Positions 36,466-44,750 of a stretch of 64,000 nt of DNA are shown here, piece by piece. Source of the stretch: Planctomycetaceae bacterium (lineage in GTDB: Bacteria; Planctomycetota; Planctomycetia; Planctomycetales; Planctomycetaceae); assembly GCA_018699955.1 (NCBI GenBank), contig JABISG010000147.1:160544-224543 (forward strand). Reading direction: 5' to 3'. The notes below the pieces were generated by a model. That model saw nothing but the letters and a program-made list of their open reading frames with translations, did no database searches and was not told where the DNA came from. How positions within the stretch are numbered: position 1 is the stretch's first letter; every line of letters starts with the position of its first letter. Position numbers and translations under genes: made by a program.

Positions 36466-38454
36466 ATGTACGAAACGCATTTTGGTCTGTTACGCCGGCC
36501 ATTTCTTGCGACGCCCGATCCCGACTGCTTCGTGCCGTTCGAGTCGGCCGACAACGCGCTGGTCGGGCTGCGGCTTTGCATCGAAGGAGGCAAGGGATTC
36601 GGTATTCTTTCGGCACCCGCGGGGACGGGGAAGACGTTACTGTGTCGGAAGTTGATTGTCGATTTACGCGATCGATTTGCGACCGTCTTCCTGGCGAATT
36701 CCAACTTTCCAACACGCCGATCGCTGCTGCAGGCCATCCTGTATGAGCTGGGGCATCCGTATATGCGGATGGCGGAACAGGAATTGCGGTTGGAGATGAA
36801 GACGGCGGCGACGGAGATTCGCCCGGAGAAGGAAGCCGTGCTGCTGGTGGTTGATGAGGCGCACCTGCTAGGAAATCAACTGCTGGACGAGTTGCGAACT
36901 GTTGCCAACATCGACCTCGACGGCACGCCGTTGATTCACGTCGTGTTGAGCGGACAACTCGAGCTGGAAGAGAAACTGATTGACCCCGATCTGGCTGCGC
37001 TGAATCAACGGGTTGGTTGTCAGGTCACGCTTGAATCGATGACGCGGGAAGAGTCGGCGATGTATGTTGCCCATCGACTGCAATGGGCGGGTGCCGATCT
37101 TGAGGATGTGATCGGGTACGAGGCGATGTCGGTCATCACCCATGCTTCGGACGGATTGCCGCGCTGTCTCAATCAACTTTGCGATCACTCGTTGTTGCTG
37201 TCCTATGTGGCCGACGAGCGACCGGTTAGCGAGGCGACGGTTCGCGAGGCGTTGGAAGATCTGAAGCAATTGCCCTTGCATTGGAACGAACCGGCACCGG
37301 CGTCAAACGTCGCCGCGCACGCCGAACCGGACAGCGAGCCGGAGACGGACGCGGTCGATTCGGAAACGAAATGGGAAGAGTTTCCGGGCGATGACAGTTT
37401 TGAGAATTTCGCAACGGATGCTTCGAGTGCCGGCAACGTAATCGAAGTCGGCGAGAGCGTGATGGAAGTCGGTGAGAGTGAGATCGAAGTCGGCGAGAAC
37501 GTGGTCGAAGTTGGAGAAACGGCATCGGTCGAGGTCGGCGCGTCGATCGAAGTTGGTGCGTCAATCACGGGCGAGAGTGAGGAACAGGCCACACAAATCG
37601 CTGAGCCGGCTGCTGCGGTGCTGGAAGTTGGGGCGATGGAGTCTATCGAGGAAGAACCGGCCGATGACGAGCACGACGCGCTGGAACCGATGACGGCGAT
37701 CGACACGATCGAATCGGTAAGTGAGTCGATTGAGATGTTGCAGGATGAAACCGAAGCAGTTGAAAGTTTGGAAGCGGTGCGTCCTTGTCCGCCGATGATG
37801 CCGGCGGCAACCGTCCACAGTTCTGTGATCGAGGAAGTCGGAGCCCTTGTTGAGGAGGAAGTTGTTGTTGACCGTTATGCGAGGTTGGACGCGGGATTGT
37901 CGGTTGGAAGTCCCTTTGCTGCGACGGTTGTGAAAGACGAGACGGAGACCTCGCCGCAGGAAACGGTGCCGGTTGCCGTCAATCAAACTGCAACGGCAGA
38001 CGCAGAGACCGAGTCGGAATTGGCGCCGGAATCCGAAGACTTCAGAAATGATCTGACCGCTGCACACACACCGGAGCAAGTGCTCGATGTGATCGAACCG
38101 CTCATCAGTCAGGTGTTAAGCGACGACCGTGCGTGGGACGGTGAGTCGGCGATGTCGATTTCCGAGACGGTTGTCGGGCCGCCGCTTTCACTCGATGAAA
38201 CCGAGTGGGCGGATCTGGAGACCGGCGTGCAGGAGAGTGCCGGATTCGTCGATTTGACCGACGACCATGTCATGGGAGGTGTGGACGCGGACACGCCGAC
38301 GGAGTACGACGTCGTTCAACCGGAGACGCCGGTTGCGCCTGAGAAAACGCAACTCTCAGACGAACGCATCGACGCGTCCGAGCCGAAGTCTCAGGGACGT
38401 TACGCACATCTCTTCAGCAAATTGCGTCGTCAACAGCAGAAGCGGTCGGTGTGA
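36466..38454 (+). CDS. ExeA-like AAA ATPase with long acidic repetitive C-terminus
   Basis: 662 residues from ATG 36466 (MYETHFGLLRRPF), the normal start of the ExeA/MshM ATPase family; upstream in-frame sequence looks noncoding. Walker A is APAGTGKTLLC, Walker B is AVLLVVDEAHLL, and the ATPase domain ends near residue 280. The remaining about 380 residues are acidic and low in complexity, with a block of degenerate EVGE/EVGA repeats (about 325-370) and no recognised domain. ExeA-type ATPases assist secretion or envelope assembly. No secretion gene is adjacent. Confidence 0.88.
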   Translation: MYETHFGLLRRPFLATPDPDCFVPFESADNALVGLRLCIEGGKGFGILSAPAGTGKTLLCRKLIVDLRDRFATVFLANSNFPTRRSLLQAILYELGHPYMRMAEQELRLEMKTAATEIRPEKEAVLLVVDEAHLLGNQLLDELRTVANIDLDGTPLIHVVLSGQLELEEKLIDPDLAALNQRVGCQVTLESMTREESAMYVAHRLQWAGADLEDVIGYEAMSVITHASDGLPRCLNQLCDHSLLLSYVADERPVSEATVREALEDLKQLPLHWNEPAPASNVAAHAEPDSEPETDAVDSETKWEEFPGDDSFENFATDASSAGNVIEVGESVMEVGESEIEVGENVVEVGETASVEVGASIEVGASITGESEEQATQIAEPAAAVLEVGAMESIEEEPADDEHDALEPMTAIDTIESVSESIEMLQDETEAVESLEAVRPCPPMMPAATVHSSVIEEVGALVEEEVVVDRYARLDAGLSVGSPFAATVVKDETETSPQETVPVAVNQTATADAETESELAPESEDFRNDLTAAHTPEQVLDVIEPLISQVLSDDRAWDGESAMSISETVVGPPLSLDETEWADLETGVQESAGFVDLTDDHVMGGVDADTPTEYDVVQPETPVAPEKTQLSDERIDASEPKSQGRYAHLFSKLRRQQQKRSV

Positions 38455-38474
38455 GAACGCGCGAGTTGGAGATT

Positions 38475-38494
38475 CCACGGGTCGCAGCCCGTGG
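38475..38494 (+). repeat. palindromic element family A, copy at 38475
   Basis: Arms CCACGGG and CCCGTGG surround TCGCAG, followed by GCTTTGG. It lies between convergent genes and follows the DUF1570 gene stop on the minus strand in standard orientation. Confidence 0.8.
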
Positions 38495-38514
38495 GCTTTG
38501 GTTGCGGATTTGCG

Positions 38515-39471
38515 CTATTGCGGCGGTGTCGATGTGCGGGTTTCCAGACCGAGTACCCAACGCCGAAAGTTCTTGTCGGTGGTTTTGAGCGAATCAGTCT
38601 GCAGCAATTCGCGGAGCGTGTCGATACCGGTCGGATCGATGGCGGCGGCCTGCCGGAACTTGCGATAAAACGGCGATAACAACCGTCGACTCTGCAGGTA
38701 CAAGCAGAAGTACCGCGCGTGGGCGTAATCGATATCAGCCCGCTCGGGTGAAATAGCCGGCTTCGACATGAGCGTCTCGATTGAATGGAGCCTCGAATGC
38801 TGAATAGCATCGCGTAAAACGTTGAGTCTCCAATTCGACATTCCGTTGAGACGCAGCCCGTCGTCGGAGAACTCGCACTGCTCGTGCAGGGCAGCCAGAC
38901 CTTCATCGAACCACGGTGGGATGTGAGGGAAATCGACGCGGGCCAGGGCATGGGTCAATTCGTGCGCCAACGTACCGTTCCCGGTTGCTGCATTGATAAC
39001 AATGCGGCGGTCGGCGCGATGATAATACCCGTACTCGTGCATGGCCGACCGTTGGTCGAGCCGGCGTGCATGTTCTCGAAACGTTTGGTCACCGGAGAAA
39101 AAGAGGATCGTGATCGGTTCGACCGGCGCGGTGTCGAAGTAGTCGGTCGATAACGCGCACGCTATCGGCACAACCAACAGGCGGTGGTATCGTTCGAGTT
39201 GATCGACGTCGAAGTCGCCGGCGAGAATATACGGCGGCCGGACAATCATTTGACAATCGCTGTCGATCCGTTGTTTGACCGAGGCGGCTTCTTCCTGACA
39301 ACGGGAGTTTAGTTGAGCCGATGTTGTTGCGGTCAGAGCAGGTCTATCGGTAATCGTCGATCCGGCCGCGCGCAGTTCCGGCTTCGTGGGCTTGTCGCCA
39401 TCGAGCATCGTCAGACAATAGGAGACGGCGACGATGATCGGCGGTCCGAGTGTCAGTACCAGGAGTCGCAT
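38515..39471 (-). CDS. DUF1570-like putative metalloprotease, membrane-anchored
   Basis: 318 residues from the ATG complement at 39469-39471. The N-terminus (MRLLVLTLGPPIIVAVSYCL) is a signal or anchor. The zinc-protease motif HELTH appears in GNGTLAHELTHALARVDFPHIPPWFDEGLA, with a downstream Glu in DEGLAALHEQ as in gluzincin-type enzymes. Earlier LLVVPIACALSTDYFDT and TILFFSGDQTFREHA fit DUF1570 proteins. It is probably an envelope protease or binding protein of unknown target. Confidence 0.78.
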   Translation of the reverse strand: MRLLVLTLGPPIIVAVSYCLTMLDGDKPTKPELRAAGSTITDRPALTATTSAQLNSRCQEEAASVKQRIDSDCQMIVRPPYILAGDFDVDQLERYHRLLVVPIACALSTDYFDTAPVEPITILFFSGDQTFREHARRLDQRSAMHEYGYYHRADRRIVINAATGNGTLAHELTHALARVDFPHIPPWFDEGLAALHEQCEFSDDGLRLNGMSNWRLNVLRDAIQHSRLHSIETLMSKPAISPERADIDYAHARYFCLYLQSRRLLSPFYRKFRQAAAIDPTGIDTLRELLQTDSLKTTDKNFRRWVLGLETRTSTPPQ

Positions 39472-40007
39472 GCTAAGTGCTTTGCCGAAGCGGGAGATTT
39501 CACAGCCAACATATCCGGTTCCGCAGGTTGTCGGGCGGAACGGAGTGTGTCCACATTGTAGGTGAGGGGAACTCAGTAGGAGCCGCAATTCGGCGTTTGG
39601 TAGCGGTTTTCGGCCATTGCGACCGTTCTGGCCGGTTGATACGATTCAAACGTTGTAACCGGCGCAGCCGTTACGCTTGCCCTGCCGCGCGGTTGTACTC
39701 ACTCGACGAACGCGTAAATCCTCATCGGGCATGGGCGACACTGAAATGCCGCTCAAGACCGGTTCATCGAATGTCGAGTTGAATCGAAGGGCGATTTCAC
39801 CGGTCGGAATGACTGATTGTCGCCCTGACGCGCGACAGAATACGCTGGAGTGAGCGGGCCTTCCCCAGATGGTGCTGGTGTTCATTCGTGGGAGCAATTG
39901 GGACACAGCCGGGGGATTTAGGACTCGACGCGATCCACGACGTATGTCTTACTGGAAATCGCGGGTGTTGTGACAGAAGTGTTTACCGAGAGAGAGCTGA
40001 TCGATTC
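39472..40007. other. intergenic region between divergent DUF1570 and glgB genes
   Basis: 536 bases without a supportable gene. The glgB frame is open back to 39888, but the added residues do not resemble the family. No repeat or clear promoter was recognised. Confidence 0.4.
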
Positions 40008-41834
40008 ATGTATCATTTGCAGGGAGCTCACGCTGAAACTCGCGACGGCATCGCCGGGACACGGTTTGCCGTTTGGGCACCGAATGCTGAAGAAGTGTCG
40101 GTTTTGTGCGACGCCAACGGCTGGACGCCGGGCAGCGACAAGTTGCACGGAAGCGACTCCGGCGTGTGGAGCGGATTCATCGCAGGCATGGGGCATGGAG
40201 CCGGCTACAAGTACGGGATCAAAACGCGCGACGGCGCGTTGCTGGAAAAATCCGACCCAGTCGCCTTTGCCACCGAGCATCCGCCAAAAACCGCGTCGAT
40301 TGTGTACGACCTCTCGGGGTACGCGTGGAGCGACGGCGATTGGCTGAAGCGTCGTGAGACAACCAACTGGCTTGAACAACCGATTGCGGTGTACGAGGTT
40401 CATCTCGGCTCGTGGAAACGCCCGACCGATGGGCGTCAGTATTTCAGTTACCGCGAGTTGGCCAAAATGCTGGTCGACTATGCGCACGAGATGGGTTACA
40501 CGCACCTGCAGTTGATGCCGATCACCGAGTTTCCCTTCGACGGGTCGTGGGGTTATCAGGCGACCGGTTATTTTGCGCCGACGAGTCGTTTTGGATCGCC
40601 GCACGACTTCATGGAGTTTGTGGACTATTGCCATCAATCGGGCATTGGCATTTTGATCGACTGGGTTCCCGCTCATTTTCCCACCGACGCACATTCTCTG
40701 GGCCGTTTCGACGGGACAGCGCTGTACGAACACGAGGATCCGCGGCAAGGTTTTCACCCCGATTGGGGAACACTCATCTTCAATTTCGGTCGCGGCGAAG
40801 TCTGCGACTTCCTGCTGTCGAGTGCACGCTTCTGGCTTGAGCAATATCACGTGGACGGAATTCGCGTCGATGCAGTTGCCTCGATGTTGTATCTGGATTA
40901 CTCACGCGAAGACGGCGAGTGGATTCCCAACAAAGATGGCGGTCGCGAGAATCTGGAAGCGATCGAGTTCTTAAAGCAGATGAACGTTGATCTTCACGGC
41001 AAGTTTCCCGGCGTGCTGACGATCGCCGAGGAATCGACGTCGTGGGGCGGCGTATCACATCCAGTGTATGCCGGCGGCCTCGGCTTCAGCATGAAGTGGG
41101 ACATGGGCTGGATGAACGACACGCTGCGATATATGCAGAATGAACCGATCCACCGGTCGCATCACCAGGGCGAACTTTCTTTTCGCATGATTTACGCATT
41201 CACGGAAAACTTCGTTCTGCCATTGTCGCACGATGAAGTCGTTCACGGAAAGCGGTCGCTGCTTTCACAGATGCCGGGCGATTACTGGCAGCAATTCGCC
41301 AACCTGCGGCTGTTGTTCGGTTACCAGTACGCCATGCCTGGAAAGAAGCTGCTGTTTATGGGGGGCGAGTTCGGTCAGTGGACCGAATGGAACCACGATA
41401 CGGAACTGGACTGGGCATTGTTCGGCCACAAGTATCACGATAGTTTGCGGCGGTACGTCGGCGATTGGAACCGCTTGTACAAGACGTTGCCTGCGTTGTA
41501 CGCGAATGATTTCGAGGCCGATGGCTTTGCGTGGATTCAATGCGACGACTGGCAGAACAGTGTGTTCGCATTTGAGCGGACCGATCGTGGATCGGAGCAC
41601 ACCGCCATCGCGATCTGCAATTTCACGCCGGTACCCCGGGAGAACTATCGCATTGGTGTGTCTCAGCAGGGATTCTGGCAGGAACTGCTGAACAGCGACG
41701 CCGCGATTTACGGCGGCACCAACATGGGCAACGACGGCGGCATCTACAGCGAGCCGATCGAATCGCACGGAAAGCAACAGAGCATCTCGATCACTCTGCC
41801 CCCGCTCGGAATGCTACTGCTGGCTCCCCGTTAA
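40008..41834 (+). CDS. glgB: 1,4-alpha-glucan branching enzyme
   Basis: 608 residues from ATG 40008. The CBM48 domain (AGTRFAVWAPNAEEVSVLCDANGW) is followed by the alpha-amylase barrel: EVHLGSWKRP, IDWVPAHFPTDAHSLGRFDGTALYEH, the nucleophile region GIRVDAVASMLYLDYS, the acid region LTIAEESTSW, and LSHDEVVHGKRSL. It adds alpha-1,6 branches to glycogen. It is shorter than the E. coli enzyme and lacks the extra N-terminal module. No other glycogen gene is adjacent. Confidence 0.96.
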   Translation: MYHLQGAHAETRDGIAGTRFAVWAPNAEEVSVLCDANGWTPGSDKLHGSDSGVWSGFIAGMGHGAGYKYGIKTRDGALLEKSDPVAFATEHPPKTASIVYDLSGYAWSDGDWLKRRETTNWLEQPIAVYEVHLGSWKRPTDGRQYFSYRELAKMLVDYAHEMGYTHLQLMPITEFPFDGSWGYQATGYFAPTSRFGSPHDFMEFVDYCHQSGIGILIDWVPAHFPTDAHSLGRFDGTALYEHEDPRQGFHPDWGTLIFNFGRGEVCDFLLSSARFWLEQYHVDGIRVDAVASMLYLDYSREDGEWIPNKDGGRENLEAIEFLKQMNVDLHGKFPGVLTIAEESTSWGGVSHPVYAGGLGFSMKWDMGWMNDTLRYMQNEPIHRSHHQGELSFRMIYAFTENFVLPLSHDEVVHGKRSLLSQMPGDYWQQFANLRLLFGYQYAMPGKKLLFMGGEFGQWTEWNHDTELDWALFGHKYHDSLRRYVGDWNRLYKTLPALYANDFEADGFAWIQCDDWQNSVFAFERTDRGSEHTAIAICNFTPVPRENYRIGVSQQGFWQELLNSDAAIYGGTNMGNDGGIYSEPIESHGKQQSISITLPPLGMLLLAPR

Positions 41835-42214
41835 AGCGTCGCGATCCCAAAGCCCACGGGCCGCGCCCCGTGGGATTGAGCGATGAACCGACACATAATC
41901 GGCACTACCCCACTGGCCGTACCAGTTGGTGCGGCCGATTCATGCATTTCAAGTGATCGCGTTAAAGCCGGTACCATCGCGTCAAATGCGATGCAGACGA
42001 TGCAGTCGCCGCGGTTTGCCGAGTTTATCTTTCTATAGATGAATTCACCGGGACTCTCGTTCCGATGTCACGATTGAACGGAACCCCGGTCCGCGCGGAT
42101 CGGTGCATTCGCTCAGGGAGGTCGACACATCTAATGGCAGTGTCCACTGCCAAAAATTCCATCCGACATTTCGCCGCCATTCGGCACCGCGCTGTTGGAT
42201 GAGGAGCCTCGATT
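41835..42214. other. intergenic region between glgB and the LysM-protein gene
   Basis: 380 bases. It contains a family A palindrome near the glgB end and no convincing gene. The promoter of the LysM gene should lie here, but no strong hexamers were picked out. Confidence 0.4.
41853..41874 (-). repeat. palindromic element family A, copy at 41853
   Basis: Arms CCCACGGG and CCCGTGGG surround CCGCGC, with CCCAAAG on the left and GATT on the right. It begins about 18 bp after the glgB stop in standard orientation. Confidence 0.85.
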
Positions 42215-43132
42215 ATGCAACGCGACAAACGGCTGGGCCTCGCCCTCGGAATTCTGCTCATGGGAATTGTCGGCGCCTTCTTCTTCCGCAATGAAGGCGA
42301 CTCGCGATTGTCGCCGCCGGGATTGTCGGACCCGGACAAACTTGACGCACAGATTTCAGAGAATCCCGTCGTACCGTACCTGACGGGGGTGGAAAGAGAT
42401 CGACGGACGTCGGCAAGAAATGTCTCGCGGTCGTCAGCTTCCGATCCGTGGGGCGCTCCGGATTTCCTGAGGTCGGAAAATGGGAATCCTGATTTGCCGG
42501 GAGCCGGCGGGCCACCGAATCCGATTGACACCCGCGCCTCGACGGTGGGAGGCATCCCGATTCCGCGTGAGAATGCGGCATGGGAGCCGGTCGAAGAGGC
42601 AGTCGAACGAACCAACAACACGAAGACACAGCCGGTTTCGATGCCGAAAATTTCAACGATAACAAAGGACGGTTTTGTCATCCACCGGGTACAAAAGGGA
42701 GATACGTTGTCCGAATTGGCGCAGCGCTACTTGGGCAGCAGTGCGAGATTTGGCGAGATTTACAAAGCAAACCGCGACCAACTGCGAAGTCCGAACGACT
42801 TGCGGTTGGGGTTGGCGTTACGAATCCCCCAGAAAGTTGCCCCAAAATCCAATCGCGCTCGTCGCATCGAAACGCGTCCGATTTCAATTCGGAACGAAGA
42901 CGCGCCGCGAACGAAGCCGGCACGCACTTCCGTGATGCCGCAGAAATCGGTGGCACCAGCGGCTTCACCGAAGCGACTCTTTTCCCCGGCTCGTCGATCA
43001 CCGCTGAGTCCGCGCGGCGTCGGCACACGTGCCAGTGGCCCCGCTGTTCCACTCGACACGGTTCCCCGGCAATTAACGCAACTGCCACCTGAATCGCTGA
43101 AATCAGCATCTGCCGGCGATGCCGACGAATAG
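42215..43132 (+). CDS. membrane-anchored LysM-domain protein
   Basis: 305 residues. The N-terminal hydrophobic segment (LGLALGILLMGIVGAFFF) is a membrane anchor or signal. A Pro/Ser-rich linker precedes one LysM domain at about 152-202 (VIHRVQKGDTLSELAQRYLGSSARFGEIYKANRDQL...LRIP). The C-terminus is basic and Pro/Ser-rich. LysM binds peptidoglycan or similar polymers. A strong intrinsic terminator follows. Confidence 0.85.
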   Translation: MQRDKRLGLALGILLMGIVGAFFFRNEGDSRLSPPGLSDPDKLDAQISENPVVPYLTGVERDRRTSARNVSRSSASDPWGAPDFLRSENGNPDLPGAGGPPNPIDTRASTVGGIPIPRENAAWEPVEEAVERTNNTKTQPVSMPKISTITKDGFVIHRVQKGDTLSELAQRYLGSSARFGEIYKANRDQLRSPNDLRLGLALRIPQKVAPKSNRARRIETRPISIRNEDAPRTKPARTSVMPQKSVAPAASPKRLFSPARRSPLSPRGVGTRASGPAVPLDTVPRQLTQLPPESLKSASAGDADE

Positions 43133-43181
43133 TTCAGGCGGAAACAACACAAGAGGCGCAGTCTGGCCCGTCATTGAATCC

Positions 43182-43217
43182 AACGCTCTCGACCGATTTC
43201 GGTCGGGAGCGTTTTTT
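43182..43217 (+). terminator. Rho-independent terminator after the LysM gene
   Basis: AACGCTC and GAGCGTT form the outer stem, CGACCG and CGGTCG the inner stem around ATTT, and TTTTTT follows. It lies 50 bp after the LysM-protein stop codon. Confidence 0.92.
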
Positions 43218-43312
43218 GTGCAATATCAGTCTGCGACGTCATTCCGATGAGTTGGTATGATCTTCTTGCCGCTTGGCAGGAGAATGTTCGATATTGAGAA
43301 TCGGGGTGGACA

Positions 43313-44086
43313 TTGATTGATCAGAACCAGTTGCGAATGTTGGCCGAGTTGGCAATGGCGGTTGCGGTCTGGCCGATGCTGATGGGGATCTTTCTGGTCG
43401 TGGGGTACCGTCAGAGTCGGGAAGGTCAGGGGACTGCGGGGCGGCTGTGGGTGGTTTCGATGACGGCAGCGACGTTGGCAACGCTGCCGCTTTTCATCTG
43501 GGTGGTCTCGCTGTTGCCACCCTATTCGGCGGAGACTGGTTTCTGGTTCCACATGGGTTTGACCATGGTGAGTGCCGTAGGGGTGAGCCGGTATCTCACG
43601 TCGAAACCGCGAGTTCGCGGCGGCGCAAGACGATTGCCGATCGTCCGTGATGAAGAGTTTCTCGCACGGGTGCGACAACTATCGGCGAAAATGGGGATCG
43701 ACCCACCCCGCGTGCGATTGCTGGAGTCGGCGGCGGATTCACAAGTCAGAACCTTGGACGTCTACGGATTGCCCGCACCCACAGTGGTGATGTCCGATGA
43801 TGCGTTGCAGCAGTTGGAAACGCTGGAGCGGGACACGATCTTATCACACGGGTTGGCGCAGATAGCGACCGGGGCGTTGTGGTGGTACGCATCGCTTGTC
43901 CCAATGGCGGCTGTTGCAGCGAGCTTCTCGGCCTCTTTTGTATCGACGCCAATCGCGAACATGTTGGGCGTTGCATTTTACTTCTTGGCGAAATCGTGGA
44001 TCGATCGCGTGTTCGAGGCGCGACGAAATGCATGCGTCGCACTTGCAATGGAGCGCACTGAAATCGGCGCGGAGGTCGAATCGTAA
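43313..44086 (+). CDS. M48-peptidase-like membrane protein with degenerate active site
   Basis: 257 residues from TTG 43313, with GGGGTGGA just upstream; ATG 43337 is an alternative. Two N-terminal membrane helices, a soluble region, and a third hydrophobic helix pair match the layout of HtpX-like M48 proteases (LARVRQLSAKMGIDPPRVRLLES, then VYGLPAPTVVMSDDALQQL). The usual HExxH is HGLAQ (His179, Gly180, Gln183), so the catalytic Glu and second His are absent. It is probably an inactive, pseudo-protease form. Confidence 0.7.
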   Translation: MIDQNQLRMLAELAMAVAVWPMLMGIFLVVGYRQSREGQGTAGRLWVVSMTAATLATLPLFIWVVSLLPPYSAETGFWFHMGLTMVSAVGVSRYLTSKPRVRGGARRLPIVRDEEFLARVRQLSAKMGIDPPRVRLLESAADSQVRTLDVYGLPAPTVVMSDDALQQLETLERDTILSHGLAQIATGALWWYASLVPMAAVAASFSASFVSTPIANMLGVAFYFLAKSWIDRVFEARRNACVALAMERTEIGAEVES

Positions 44087-44176
44087 AACGTTGTTGAATC
44101 GAGCGCGGAGGTCGCATTCGGCGTGACCACTGGTCGCGGCTTGTCAACAATCGTCGATAAACAATTGTCAATCGTC

Positions 44177-44575
44177 TCAGGCGACCTCTTCCAGAACTCC
44201 CTCTTCGACGAAGATCGGCAACGTCGGCGAATAGTGGACGGCCAACGCAATCGCGTCGCTGGGGCGGCTGTCGATTTCGATCAGCTCTTCACCCTGCCGG
44301 ACCCGAATGACCGCATAGTAAGTGTGGTCCATCAGATTGTTGATGACGATGTCTTCCACTTCGCCGCCGAGTTCTTCGATGGCGTTTTTCAACAGGTCGT
44401 GCGTTAATGGTCGCGGCTGAACTTCGCCTTTGACTCGACGGTCGATGCTGGTGGCCTCGAAGATTCCGATGAGAATGGGAAACATCCGCTCGCCATCGAC
44501 CTCGCGCAGGTAAATCACCTGCTGATCGTTGATCTCGCTGATAATTATTCGGGACAACTCCATGCGGACATACAC
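44177..44575 (-). CDS. bifunctional nuclease family protein (DUF151)
   Basis: 132 residues; the Met four residues in (MELSRIIIS) is an alternative start. The family core is clear: VIYLREVDGERMFPILIGIFEATSIDRRV, THDLLKNAIEELGG, and the signature EIDSRPSDAIALAVHY. Plant and bacterial members have nuclease activity in vitro. The gene follows valS on the minus strand. Confidence 0.92.
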   Translation of the reverse strand: MYVRMELSRIIISEINDQQVIYLREVDGERMFPILIGIFEATSIDRRVKGEVQPRPLTHDLLKNAIEELGGEVEDIVINNLMDHTYYAVIRVRQGEELIEIDSRPSDAIALAVHYSPTLPIFVEEGVLEEVA

Positions 44576-44705
44576 GGGGCAGCCTCCAGGATGGGATGAT
44601 GATTAGTGGATGAAACTGATGAAGGTCGAACACCGACCGCTACCGCGATTATAGGCACGCAGGAATTTGAGATACAAGCAGCCTTCTTGCTTGTGGCTTC
44701 GCATT

Positions 44706-44727
44706 CCGACGGGACGCGGCCCGTCGG
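44706..44727 (+). repeat. palindromic element family A, copy at 44706
   Basis: Arms CCGACGGG and CCCGTCGG surround ACGCGG, followed by GCTTGA. It follows the valS stop by 23 bp in standard orientation on the minus strand. Confidence 0.8.
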
Positions 44728-44750
44728 CTTGACGAATCACTCCAATCGTG

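Noticed and set aside
39646..39906. 86-codon minus-strand open frame upstream of glgB
   Set aside because: No family, no ribosome site, unusual composition.
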